Source: CAZDDY01 sp964504455
Lineage (GTDB): Bacteria; Patescibacteriota; Minisyncoccia; Phycocordibacterales; UBA9973
Assembly (NCBI GenBank): GCA_964504455.1
Contig: CAZDDY010000003.1
Location: 1 to 41,300 of the forward strand
Direction of reading: 5' to 3'
Length of the DNA stretch: 41,300 bases
Under the pieces are notes generated by a model. It did not search any database and was not told the origin of the DNA. It worked only from the letters and a program-made list of their open reading frames with translations. Shown here piece by piece: positions 7,506-15,575 of the stretch; the first letter of the stretch is position 1, and the number at the start of each line of letters is the position of its first letter. The position numbers were made by a program, and so were the translations under genes.

Positions 7506-8429
7506 ATGAGAGAACGAAGTTATCCAACCATCTTACTCGTTGGCATTCTTGCTTGTGTATCTATTTTTGGACTTTTAAGCATACAACAGTCTAAAGAAGC
7601 ACAGCAAGAATACTTCACGGAGTTATCGATAAAAACTGAGAAGAAAATAAACACTTTTTTAAATGTTCCACTTGAAGCAAATAGTGTATATGTGTACGAC
7701 ATGAGCGATAACGAGGTTTTGTTTGAAAAAGATGCCTATATTACAAGAGGTATTGCTTCAATTACTAAACTTATGACTTTTGCAATTGCATGGCCTAAAA
7801 TAAAAGATTTAAATGAAATAACGATTTCAGAGGATAGTGTTGAAACAGAAGGATATTCACCACTCCTCCCGGGAAGCACCTGGTCACCAGAAGACCTACT
7901 TTCATTAATGTTGATAAGCTCTTCAAATGATGCAGCGGAAGCTATCAAAGACTCTCTTGTAAACCAACTTGGTAGCGAATCTCAAGTAATAACATCACTT
8001 AACGAATATGCACAGAACATTGGAATGAAAAACACTTCCTTTAAAAACGTTACTGGTCTTGATGAAATTGATCGTGTTTCAAATATTAGTACTGCATATG
8101 AAGTAACACTTCTAGCAAAATCAATTATAGACAAATATCCTGAAGTACTTGAAGCAACTGCACGACTAAAGCTTTCTCTACCAAAGAAAGATATAGTTGT
8201 AGAAAATACTAATCCTGTAATTGATCAAATTCCAAATATCATACTTTCAAAGACGGGCTACACTGATAGAGCAGGGGGGAATCTTGTCATTGCATACAAA
8301 TCGCCGACAAACCACCATATTGTGATTATTGCAGTTTTGGGTTCAAGTCATGAAGGAAGATTCCATGATACACTGACATTAGTAAATAGAACTGAGGAAT
8401 ATTTCAAACAAATACCAAGTATAGAGTAA
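7506..8429 (+). CDS. D-alanyl-D-alanine carboxypeptidase (peptidase S11)
   Basis: The 307-residue product has one N-terminal hydrophobic anchor (residues 8-27, LLVGILACVSIFGLLS) followed by an extracytoplasmic penicillin-binding domain. The three active-site motifs are present: SITK (Ser85-Lys88), SSN (about 139-141) and KTG (SKTGYTDRAGG, about residue 250). Such enzymes trim the terminal D-Ala from peptidoglycan stem peptides. The C-terminal beta domain of PBP5 appears to be missing, since the chain ends soon after the catalytic fold. It is translationally packed between scpB and the murE-like gene. Confidence 0.92.
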   Translation: MRERSYPTILLVGILACVSIFGLLSIQQSKEAQQEYFTELSIKTEKKINTFLNVPLEANSVYVYDMSDNEVLFEKDAYITRGIASITKLMTFAIAWPKIKDLNEITISEDSVETEGYSPLLPGSTWSPEDLLSLMLISSSNDAAEAIKDSLVNQLGSESQVITSLNEYAQNIGMKNTSFKNVTGLDEIDRVSNISTAYEVTLLAKSIIDKYPEVLEATARLKLSLPKKDIVVENTNPVIDQIPNIILSKTGYTDRAGGNLVIAYKSPTNHHIVIIAVLGSSHEGRFHDTLTLVNRTEEYFKQIPSIE

Positions 8430-8431
8430 TC

Positions 8432-9742
8432 ATGGGTTTTTCTTTAATTAAAAAAAATGTAAAAAAAATTTTGCCTGAAAATATACTTATACAGTACCAT
8501 CGTACGATCGCATGGTTTTCGGCCTTGTATTATGGATTTCCAAGTAAAAAAATGATTATTATTGGAGTAACTGGTACAAAAGGAAAAACAACAACAATAA
8601 ACTATATTGGCAAAATTTTGGATGAAGCTAAAATCCAGAATGCATTTTTAACATCAGCAAATAAAAAAATAGGGAACAAGGAATACTTAAATGACACACA
8701 TATGAGCATGCCAGGCAACGGTGCTATTCAACGTTTTTTAAAAAGCGCCCTCAAAAATGGCTGTACGCATGCAATTCTAGAAGTTACATCGGAAGGACTA
8801 AAACTAGCTCGTCATACTGGAATTGATTTTGATATTGCTATTTTTACAAATCTCAGCCCTGAGCACTTACCTTCACACAAAGGAAGCTTTGCAGAATACA
8901 AAAAAGCAAAAGGGTTATTGTTTGGTTCACTAAGAAAAAATGATAAAAAAATTAAGAATCTTCCGAAAACAACTATTATTACAAACGATGATAGTAGTGA
9001 CAGTGAGTACTTTAAATCATTTAGCGCACAAGAATATATTTCTTTTGGATTACATTCTGGCACTGTGCAAGCTCGTATACTCGAAAGCACACTTCTTGGT
9101 ACAACATTTAAAGTTGGTGATGAAACCTACAAAACATCACTTCCAGGAAGTTTTGTTGTATACAATGCGCTTGCAGCTTTGTGTGTAGCAAAAGCACTTT
9201 CTTTGTCTATAGAACTCTTAAAAAATGCACTCGAAAAAGTAACCCACATACCTGGCCGGATGGAAATTATTGTAACTGAGCCTTTTGTTGTCATTGTGGA
9301 TTACGCTCACGAAAAATTAAGCATGGAATCAATTTTGGAAAGCGCAAAAACATTTGTGCAGTCTTCTGGAAAAATATTAGTGCTTTTTGGTGCTCAAGGC
9401 GGAGGACGAGACAAAGATAAAAGAAAATATATGGGTACAGCATCTGGAAAAATGGCTGATATAGTTATCCTGACTGCTGATGACTCATATGAAGAAAAAA
9501 CTGAAGACATTATTAATGATATTGTCCCTTTTGTTCTACAGGAAGGAAAAATTATGAATCAAAGTGTCTTTTGTATTCCAGACAGAGAAGAAGCAATCAA
9601 AAAAGCATTTGATATTGCAAAGAGAGGGGATGTCGTAATCCTGGCTGGAAAGGGAGCTGAGCAACAAATATATATTAACGGTAGAAGCATTCCATGGGAT
9701 GATAGGAAAGTAGCAAAAAAGTATTTGAACATCCATGATTGA
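8432..9742 (+). CDS. murE: Mur ligase, MurE-like, with reduced N-terminal domain
   Basis: The 436-residue product is a Mur ligase. The P-loop is GVTGTKGKTTTINYIG at about residues 45-60, the central domain has HAILEVTSEGL and FTNLSPEHLPSHKGSF, and the C-terminal domain has IPGRMEIIV and VDYAHEKLSMESIL. These fit MurE-type UDP-MurNAc-tripeptide synthase best. Two oddities stand out. Only about 40 residues precede the P-loop, versus roughly 100 in E. coli MurE, so the usual UDP-binding domain is short or missing. The DNPR motif that binds meso-diaminopimelate is replaced by DDSY, so the added amino acid may differ or the enzyme may be atypical. The 3' end overlaps mraY by 8 nt. Confidence 0.85.
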   Translation: MGFSLIKKNVKKILPENILIQYHRTIAWFSALYYGFPSKKMIIIGVTGTKGKTTTINYIGKILDEAKIQNAFLTSANKKIGNKEYLNDTHMSMPGNGAIQRFLKSALKNGCTHAILEVTSEGLKLARHTGIDFDIAIFTNLSPEHLPSHKGSFAEYKKAKGLLFGSLRKNDKKIKNLPKTTIITNDDSSDSEYFKSFSAQEYISFGLHSGTVQARILESTLLGTTFKVGDETYKTSLPGSFVVYNALAALCVAKALSLSIELLKNALEKVTHIPGRMEIIVTEPFVVIVDYAHEKLSMESILESAKTFVQSSGKILVLFGAQGGGRDKDKRKYMGTASGKMADIVILTADDSYEEKTEDIINDIVPFVLQEGKIMNQSVFCIPDREEAIKKAFDIAKRGDVVILAGKGAEQQIYINGRSIPWDDRKVAKKYLNIHD

Positions 9743-10781
9743 TAATGTACTAAAAATTTTATTACCTGGATTAGTTAGCTTGATTATAGGGTTTGCAATC
9801 ACGCCCACTATTTCAGATTTTTTGTATAGTAAAAAACTCTGGAAGAAAAAAAGTGTAGACAAGTCACTCAGTGGTGAAAATGCCGTAATATCACAAAAGC
9901 TTCACAACGACACTGAAAGAAGAGTACCAAGAATGGGTGGTAGTGTCGTTTGGGCAAGTGTGATCATAACTTCTGGTATTTTCGTACTTTTAAGTTTTGT
10001 TTCTGGGTACAGTGAGATTGATTTTATTTCTAGGGCACAAACATGGCTTCCAATTTTTCTTTTTGTTGCAGGAGCACTTATTGGTCTTGTTGATGATTAT
10101 TTAGTGACGAAGGATCAAGGCGGTTATGTAGGTGGCGGACTTTCTCTTTCCTCAAGATTGCTCGCAATATTTGCCTTAAGTATCGTTTCTGGGTGGTGGT
10201 TTACCTACAAACTGGGAATTGTCACGTTGTACATCCCGTTCTTTGGTGAAATATATATTGGAGCCCTCCTTATAATTTTGTGTGTCATTCTAATGATTTT
10301 GACATATGCAGGAGGAATTATTGATGGCATTGATGGATTAGCTGGTGGCATGTTTGCCATCATGTATGTCGCATACGCTATTATTGCTTTTGCACAAAAT
10401 CAGTATGACTTATCTGCTTTTTGTATGGCAATCGTTGGGGCATTACTTTCATTTCTCTGGTTTAATATTCCACCAGCCAGATTTTATCTTTCAGAAACGG
10501 GGACTATGGCACTCACCATCACACTTGTCGTTGTTGCCTTTCTTACAAACACTCTTATTGTGCTCTTAATTATTACATTACCGCTTATCATTACTGCGAG
10601 TTCAAGCCTTATTCAGATACTCTCTAAAAAATATAGAAACGGGAAAAAGGTGTTTATTGTTGCACCTCTTCACAATCATTTCCAAGCAATAGGGTGGCCA
10701 TCATACAAAGTCACGATGCGGTATTGGATTGTCGGTATGTTTTGCGCTATGGTCGGCGTTATCATAGCTTTAGTTGGTTAA
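9735..10781 (+). CDS. mraY: Phospho-N-acetylmuramoyl-pentapeptide transferase
   Basis: The 348-residue polytopic membrane protein belongs to the MraY/WecA family. Diagnostic segments are RRVPRMGGSVVW near residue 60, ALIGLVDDYLV (acidic pair) near residue 115, GGIIDGIDGLAGG near 195, and a late histidine motif APLHNHFQAIGWPSYKV. MraY attaches phospho-MurNAc-pentapeptide to undecaprenyl phosphate, making lipid I. An insert enlarges the N-terminal loop before PRMGG. The start overlaps the 3' end of the murE-like gene, and the downstream ftsW-family ATG follows the stop by one base. Confidence 0.94.
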   Translation: MIDNVLKILLPGLVSLIIGFAITPTISDFLYSKKLWKKKSVDKSLSGENAVISQKLHNDTERRVPRMGGSVVWASVIITSGIFVLLSFVSGYSEIDFISRAQTWLPIFLFVAGALIGLVDDYLVTKDQGGYVGGGLSLSSRLLAIFALSIVSGWWFTYKLGIVTLYIPFFGEIYIGALLIILCVILMILTYAGGIIDGIDGLAGGMFAIMYVAYAIIAFAQNQYDLSAFCMAIVGALLSFLWFNIPPARFYLSETGTMALTITLVVVAFLTNTLIVLLIITLPLIITASSSLIQILSKKYRNGKKVFIVAPLHNHFQAIGWPSYKVTMRYWIVGMFCAMVGVIIALVG

Positions 10782-10782
10782 C

Positions 10783-11898
10783 ATGAACTCAAAAACAAAA
10801 CCTGTCGATAAAACATTTCTTACTATTGTCATTATTCTTGTTGTTTTGGGGATTGCAATGTTTTTTTCCGCCTCACTGGGAGTCCTTGCAAGAAGTGAAG
10901 AAACATTTTATGCAATCCTCATCAATCAACTTGTATTAGGACTTGTTGGAGGATTTATTTTGTTTGCACTAGCTTTGAAAGTACCGTATCTTTTTTGGAG
11001 AAAACATGCGTTTTATATTTTCGTCGGCTCGTTACTTATTATGCCTTTGGTGTTTATTCCTGGACTTGGTCTAAGCCATGGCGGAGCAAGTAGATGGATA
11101 AATCTAGGAGTGGTTTCTTTTCAACCAGTGGAAATTTTGAAGATAGCATATATTATTTATCTGTCTGCTTGGCTTTCTTGGGTTAAACAAAAAATTGAAG
11201 ATTTTCGTTTCGGTATTTTGCCACTAATTATTATTTTGACTATCATAGCAGGTCTACTGTTTCTTCAACCTGATACAAAAAGTTTCATTCTCATGCTTAT
11301 TGCCGGTGGATGTATGCTTTTTGTTTCGGGTGTTCCAATGAAATATTTTGTTGCCCTTATTATTGCTGGTATTTTGGCATTAGGCATACTTGGATTTACC
11401 ACACCATACGTAAAAAATCGTATACAAACATTTGTTAACCCAACACATGATGTTCAGGGATCTTCATACCAACTTCAGCAATCACTTATTGCATTTGGTT
11501 CGGGAGGACTTTTTGGAAGGGGATTTGGTCAAAGTGTTCAAAAGTTTGGGTATCTTCCTGAGCCACACGGTGATTCGATCTTCGCAGTGATTGGTGAGGA
11601 ATTTGGTTTTCTTGGAACAACAGTTTTTTTAGTTTTGTATGTTTTATTTGCACTCCGAGGATTAAGAATCGCTTATAGAGCGCCAGATCAATTTAGTAGA
11701 CTTCTCGTTGCAGGCATTGTTATACTTTTAACATGTCAGGCATTTCTTAATATTGCATCACTGACTGGATTGTTTCCTTTGACAGGTGTTCCGCTTGTTT
11801 TTGTAAGCCAAGGTGGCACCTCGTTATTATTCTCGTTGTTTGCTGTCGGCATTGTTTTAAATATTTCAAGATATCAAAAAAATCAAAAAATAGTATGA
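10783..11898 (+). CDS. ftsW: FtsW/RodA/SpoVE-family peptidoglycan glycosyltransferase
   Basis: This 371-residue SEDS protein has about ten hydrophobic segments. Family landmarks include GGASRWINLGVVSFQPVEILKI, FLQPDTKSFIL, QLQQSLIAFGSGGLFGRGFGQS, YLPEPHGDSIFAVIGEEFGFLG, and the late LTGVPLVFVSQGGTSLL. SEDS proteins polymerise lipid II with a partner class B PBP. FtsW and RodA cannot be told apart by motif alone; the position between mraY and murG matches ftsW in division-wall clusters. I used the ATG at 10783, one base after the mraY stop, rather than the in-frame TTG at 10774. The stop overlaps the murG ATG (ATGA). Confidence 0.93.
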   Translation: MNSKTKPVDKTFLTIVIILVVLGIAMFFSASLGVLARSEETFYAILINQLVLGLVGGFILFALALKVPYLFWRKHAFYIFVGSLLIMPLVFIPGLGLSHGGASRWINLGVVSFQPVEILKIAYIIYLSAWLSWVKQKIEDFRFGILPLIIILTIIAGLLFLQPDTKSFILMLIAGGCMLFVSGVPMKYFVALIIAGILALGILGFTTPYVKNRIQTFVNPTHDVQGSSYQLQQSLIAFGSGGLFGRGFGQSVQKFGYLPEPHGDSIFAVIGEEFGFLGTTVFLVLYVLFALRGLRIAYRAPDQFSRLLVAGIVILLTCQAFLNIASLTGLFPLTGVPLVFVSQGGTSLLFSLFAVGIVLNISRYQKNQKIV

Positions 11899-13022
11899 AA
11901 ATAGTATTTACAGGAGGGGGTACAGGTGGACACTTTTTTCCGCTCATCGCGGTTGCAGAAGGAGTGCATGAAATTATTGACGAGGAAAGGATTCTTGATA
12001 TAAAACTCTACTTTATGTCTGAGTCTCCGTACGATAAAAAAGCCCTTTTTGACAACCAAATAACTTTTGTACAAGTCCCTTCTGGAAAGCTACGCAGATA
12101 CTTCTCGTTTAAGAATGTAATGGATATGATTCCACTTGCCGTTGGTTGTATTGTAGCTTTAGTAAAACTTTTTATTATTTACCCAGACGTCATTTTTTCT
12201 AAAGGGGGATATGCATCGGTACCGGTTTTATTTGCTGCTCGAATCTTAAAAATACCTGTCATTATTCATGAGTCAGATTCAGTTCCAGGAAGAGCAAATC
12301 TTTGGGCAGCAAAATTTGCGAAAAGAATTGCACTTTGTTACGACGAAGCTGGGAAGTATTTTCCTAAAGATAAAATTGCTGTTACAGGTCTCCCAATACG
12401 AAAAGATATGCTTGAGAAAGCAGGAGAGGGTTCACGTGAATTTTTTGGTCTCCAAAAAGATATACCGACACTTTTTATCATTGGAGGATCACTTGGAGCT
12501 GAGGCAATTAATAATGTGATTGTTGATGCGTTAAAAGATTTGGTGGAAAAATATCAAATCATTCACCAAACAGGAAGAGCAAATTTTGATGATGTATCTG
12601 GAAGAGCGGGTATTGTATTGAAAGATTCGCCTCACAAAGCAAGATACAAACCAATTGACCTTCTTAACCCACTTCAAATGAAAATGGCAGCGGGCGCTGC
12701 GACAATTATTATTACAAGAGCTGGCTCAACACTTTTCGAAATTGCGAATTGGGGAGTGCCTGCAATTATTGTACCGATACCTGAGAGCGTAAGTCACGAC
12801 CAACGAACGAACGCTTTTTCCTATGGAAAATTTGGTGGTGCACAAATAATTGAGGAGGGGAATTTTACTCCATCAATACTTTTAGGAGAAGTGGATCGCC
12901 TTGTAAGCCACCCAGAACTTTTAGAAAAAATGTCCAAAAGTGCAAAGCAAGCATCTCGGCCGGATGCATCAAAAGTTATTGCAAAAGCGCTTGTGCAAAT
13001 TGTCTTAGATCACCAAAAATAA
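11895..13022 (+). CDS. murG: UDP-GlcNAc transferase MurG
   Basis: The 375-residue GT28 family enzyme starts MKIVFTGGGTGGHFFPLIA, the glycine-rich N-terminal signature of MurG. KGGYASVPVLFAA and IHESDSVPGRANLWAAKFAKRI follow in the N-domain. GGSLGAEAINN, ITRAGSTLFEIANWGVPAIIVP and SHDQRTNAF make the UDP-GlcNAc site of the C-domain. MurG converts lipid I to lipid II at the inner membrane face. It is the last gene of the scpA-murG operon. ATGA overlap with the upstream gene suggests translational coupling. A bidirectional terminator follows. Confidence 0.96.
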   Translation: MKIVFTGGGTGGHFFPLIAVAEGVHEIIDEERILDIKLYFMSESPYDKKALFDNQITFVQVPSGKLRRYFSFKNVMDMIPLAVGCIVALVKLFIIYPDVIFSKGGYASVPVLFAARILKIPVIIHESDSVPGRANLWAAKFAKRIALCYDEAGKYFPKDKIAVTGLPIRKDMLEKAGEGSREFFGLQKDIPTLFIIGGSLGAEAINNVIVDALKDLVEKYQIIHQTGRANFDDVSGRAGIVLKDSPHKARYKPIDLLNPLQMKMAAGAATIIITRAGSTLFEIANWGVPAIIVPIPESVSHDQRTNAFSYGKFGGAQIIEEGNFTPSILLGEVDRLVSHPELLEKMSKSAKQASRPDASKVIAKALVQIVLDHQK

Positions 13023-13024
13023 AA

Positions 13025-13066
13025 GGCAGCCCTGTCTTACGACGGTCTGCCTGTCAATCTTTTTTT
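13025..13066. terminator. Bidirectional terminator after murG
   Basis: GGCAG-CC at 13025-13031 pairs with GG-CTGCC at 13044-13051. A T-run at 13060-13066 serves the plus strand, though spaced about 8 nt from the stem. On the minus strand the hairpin is followed directly by TTTTATTTTT and serves the convergent orphan gene. Confidence 0.75.
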
Positions 13067-13070
13067 GTTT

Positions 13071-13610
13071 TTAGTCACCATACACATGTGCTTGTGCAAA
13101 GTTGTGGCCTACTTTGACAATCCTAATGTAATCATTTTTCTGCTCGGGCATTGCATCAATAAAGATAATCATGCCTCTGCTTTTGTATAAAGGATTGGTA
13201 ACGATTGTCCACTGCTCCTTAGTTTCTGAATACGTAATGATGCAGTAGTAACCACCCTTTTCACTGGGCCAGAAAGCAAATTTTGCATTTTCATCTATCG
13301 GAAAAATATTTTCCCCGACAAAAGGCCTGGGTGCTTTCATTTCTGTTAACTGGCCCACCGCATACCCAATTCCTTTTTTAATTATTTTTATTTGCTGTCT
13401 CGGTTGTGGCTTTACACCAAGAAAAACAATGTAGCCATCACTTGCGTAATTTTCGTCTGTAACGGCTTCCATTCTATCTTTTTCGTAGTTGTAAACCAGT
13501 TTTGTAAAAAAACCCCCTCTTCTTGCCGGCCAAGTGGCTATCGGTTTCTTAAAATCATTTGGTTCAATGAGAGAGCCTGTTGTCATGTTTGGCCCCAAAA
13601 TAACAGTCAT
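13071..13610 (-). CDS. Orphan protein of two tandem homologous domains
   Basis: The 179-residue product has no signal peptide or membrane segment and matches no family I recognise. It is an internal duplication: residues 27-68 (starting WPARRGGFF) align without gaps with 114-155 (starting WPSEKGGYY). They share the W-P, G-G-aromatic, V-T, G-x-I-x-F and P positions, and the similarity continues through KIIKKGIGYA and RIVKVGHNFA. Each half looks like a small all-beta unit. The promoter is a perfect -35/-10 consensus, so high expression is likely. The leader is about 36 nt, unlike the leaderless neighbours. An overlapping upstream ATG in another frame opens only 18 codons. Function unknown. Confidence 0.8.
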   Translation of the reverse strand: MTVILGPNMTTGSLIEPNDFKKPIATWPARRGGFFTKLVYNYEKDRMEAVTDENYASDGYIVFLGVKPQPRQQIKIIKKGIGYAVGQLTEMKAPRPFVGENIFPIDENAKFAFWPSEKGGYYCIITYSETKEQWTIVTNPLYKSRGMIIFIDAMPEQKNDYIRIVKVGHNFAQAHVYGD

Positions 13611-13652
13611 GGTCAGTCATTTTTAGGTTTATCAAATAAATATATCTATAGA

Positions 13653-13681
13653 ATTATACTATTAAATTAGTTCTATGTCAA
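13653..13681 (-). promoter_or_regulatory. Perfect-consensus sigma70-type promoter
   Basis: On the minus strand TTGACA, a 17-nt spacer and TATAAT match the consensus exactly. The predicted start is near 13646, about 36 nt upstream of the orphan gene's ATG. Confidence 0.85.
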
Positions 13682-13708
13682 TTACTTTAAATTAAGTCAG
13701 AAAAAAGC

Positions 13709-13714
13709 TATATT
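13709..13714 (+). promoter_or_regulatory. gltX -10 element, leaderless
   Basis: TATATT lies 6 nt (TTACAA) before the gltX ATG. The sequence 17 nt upstream (TTTAAA) is a weak -35. Confidence 0.6.
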
Positions 13715-13720
13715 TTACAA

Positions 13721-15160
13721 ATGGATTCTAAAAAAGTAGTTACGAGGTTTGCACCAAGCCCAACCGGATATATGCACATAGGAGGAGTACGAACTGCTAT
13801 TTTTGCGTGGGCCTATGCACGAAAACACGCTGGAACATTTATTCTTCGAATCGAAGACACTGACAAGGCACGAGAAGTAGAAGGCTCAATGGAGCATATT
13901 ATTGAATCCTTGAAGTGGCTAGGTATTGAATGGGATGAGGGTCCAGACATCGGTGGACCACATGCACCGTATTTGCAATCACAAAGACTCGATTCATATA
14001 AAAAGTATGCACAAGTTTTAATTGATAAGGGACTTGCATATGCTGATCCATATACAGAAGAAGAAGTTGAAGCTTTCCGAAAAAAATCTGAAGAAAGTAA
14101 AAAGCCATTTCTTTACCGAGAATATAGACCAGAAAATCCACCAACTTGGGATGGTACCAAGCCACTTAGGTTTAAAGTAACAAATGTAAAAACATACGAG
14201 TGGGAAGATGCTGTTCGTGGGAAACTCTCTGCAGGACCTGAAGCGCTCGATGATTTTGTGCTTATAAAAAGTGATGGCTATCCAACATACAATTTTGCAC
14301 ACATTATCGATGATTTAGAAATGGATGTGACGCATATTATGCGCTCAGATGAATTTATTTCTTCAACTCCTAAATTCCTTGCATTGTATGAGGCTTTAGA
14401 AATTACACCTCCAGTATTTGCAACTCTTCCTCCTATAATGGCAGAAGATGGTAAAAAGAAGTTGGGAAAACGTGATGGAGCAAAAGACATTTTGGAATAC
14501 AGAGATGAGGGTTATTTACCTGAAGCAATGTTAAATTTTCTTGCATATATTGGCTGGAATCCTGGGGATGAAAGAGAAATACTTTCTACACAGGAATTCA
14601 TTGAAGTTTTTGACTTAGGTAAAGTACAACGCAGTGGAGGTAAGTACAATACTGAAAAACTAGACTGGATAAATAGAGAACATATCAAAAAACTATCTCA
14701 GGAAGATTTTTTAACTCATATTAAAAAATACACAAAGGGTTTACTTGAGGACAGTCTGCAGAACGACGAAATACTAGGAAAAATAGAAAAAATTTTACGA
14801 GATCATATTACAAAATTCTCTGATATAAAAACCATGCTTGAGAATGGTGAATTAGATTACTTTTTCAAAGCACCTGAAATTATAAAAGAAAAACTTGTCT
14901 GGAAAGAAACAAGTTTGGAGAATACTCTTTTGTATATTAAAGAAACTAAGGACGCTTTGGTTTCGCTAAATAATTGGTCTCTTGAAGAAATTAAGAACAC
15001 CGTCTGGCCATTGACTGAAAAGTATGGAAAAGGAGAGGTTCTATGGCCATTTAGGGTCGCACTAACCGGCAAAGAGAAGTCTCCAGACCCGTTTACTGTT
15101 TCCTCTGTCCTGGGGAAAGAAGAAACACTCAAAAGGCTTGAATTAGTGTACAATGTATAG
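13721..15160 (+). CDS. gltX: Glutamyl-tRNA synthetase
   Basis: The 479-residue class Ib synthetase has the HIGH-type motif in RFAPSPTGYMHIGGVRTAIFAW (residues 8-29) and the KMSKS equivalent KKLGKRDGA near residue 247. FILRIEDTD and the C-terminal helical anticodon domain are also present. The chain is a little longer than many CPR homologues but standard for bacterial GluRS. GluRS charges tRNA-Glu. With a relaxed AspRS nearby, a GatCAB pathway and a non-discriminating GluRS would be consistent, but motifs here do not settle that. A leaderless -10 box precedes the ATG. A tRNA-Glu gene lies 1.4 kb downstream on the other strand. Confidence 0.97.
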   Translation: MDSKKVVTRFAPSPTGYMHIGGVRTAIFAWAYARKHAGTFILRIEDTDKAREVEGSMEHIIESLKWLGIEWDEGPDIGGPHAPYLQSQRLDSYKKYAQVLIDKGLAYADPYTEEEVEAFRKKSEESKKPFLYREYRPENPPTWDGTKPLRFKVTNVKTYEWEDAVRGKLSAGPEALDDFVLIKSDGYPTYNFAHIIDDLEMDVTHIMRSDEFISSTPKFLALYEALEITPPVFATLPPIMAEDGKKKLGKRDGAKDILEYRDEGYLPEAMLNFLAYIGWNPGDEREILSTQEFIEVFDLGKVQRSGGKYNTEKLDWINREHIKKLSQEDFLTHIKKYTKGLLEDSLQNDEILGKIEKILRDHITKFSDIKTMLENGELDYFFKAPEIIKEKLVWKETSLENTLLYIKETKDALVSLNNWSLEEIKNTVWPLTEKYGKGEVLWPFRVALTGKEKSPDPFTVSSVLGKEETLKRLELVYNV

Positions 15161-15203
15161 GTCAGGTACAGGTAACTATTATTACTAATAAATTAAGTAA
15201 ATT

Positions 15204-15461
15204 ATGCCAGCAAAAGCAAACTCAGCATTTATGAAGCCAATGACGATTAGCGCAGATTTGGCTCAAGTTGTCGGAAAAGGCCCAATGCCTCGATCAGAAG
15301 TGGTCAAAGCGCTTTGGGTATATATCAAGAAGCACAATCTTCAAGATGCTAAAAACAAGAGAAACATTAATGCAGATGAAAATCTAAAGAAAGTGTTTGG
15401 AGGGAAAGGAACAGTCAGTATGTTTGAGATGACAAAACTTGTCTCTAAGCATCTTTCATAA
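15204..15461 (+). CDS. SWIB/MDM2-domain protein
   Basis: The 85-residue protein is essentially one SWIB domain, with AFMKPMTISADLAQVVG, MPRSEVVKALWVYIKKHNLQD and KVFGGKGTVSMFEMTKLVSKHL. SWIB domains are known from eukaryotic chromatin remodellers and p53-binding MDM2. Stand-alone bacterial forms occur in chlamydiae and several other lineages, sometimes next to topoisomerase, and are thought to act on DNA. The exact role here is unknown. A basic N-terminus precedes the domain. It follows gltX by 43 nt and is closed by a strong terminator. Confidence 0.9.
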   Translation: MPAKANSAFMKPMTISADLAQVVGKGPMPRSEVVKALWVYIKKHNLQDAKNKRNINADENLKKVFGGKGTVSMFEMTKLVSKHLS

Positions 15462-15480
15462 TTTTTAAGAATTTGCGAAA

Positions 15481-15508
15481 AAAACGCCTCTTCAGGCGTT
15501 TTTTTTGT
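15481..15508 (+). terminator. Intrinsic terminator after the SWIB gene
   Basis: AAAACGCCT and AGGCGTTTT form a 9-bp stem with a CTTC loop, followed by a long T-tract. The T-tract runs straight into TTGACA of the next promoter. Confidence 0.93.
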
Positions 15509-15537
15509 TTGACAACATTAATTTTAATGGTTACTGT
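15509..15537 (+). promoter_or_regulatory. Promoter of the response regulator
   Basis: TTGACA, a 17-nt spacer and TACTGT predict a start near 15544 and a leader of about 32 nt. The -35 abuts the preceding terminator's T-tract. No Bacteroidota-type -7 box (TAnnTTTG) is seen. Confidence 0.65.
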
Positions 15538-15575
15538 TACGCATGAATCTTCCTCTATAACCTAAAACTTAGAAA

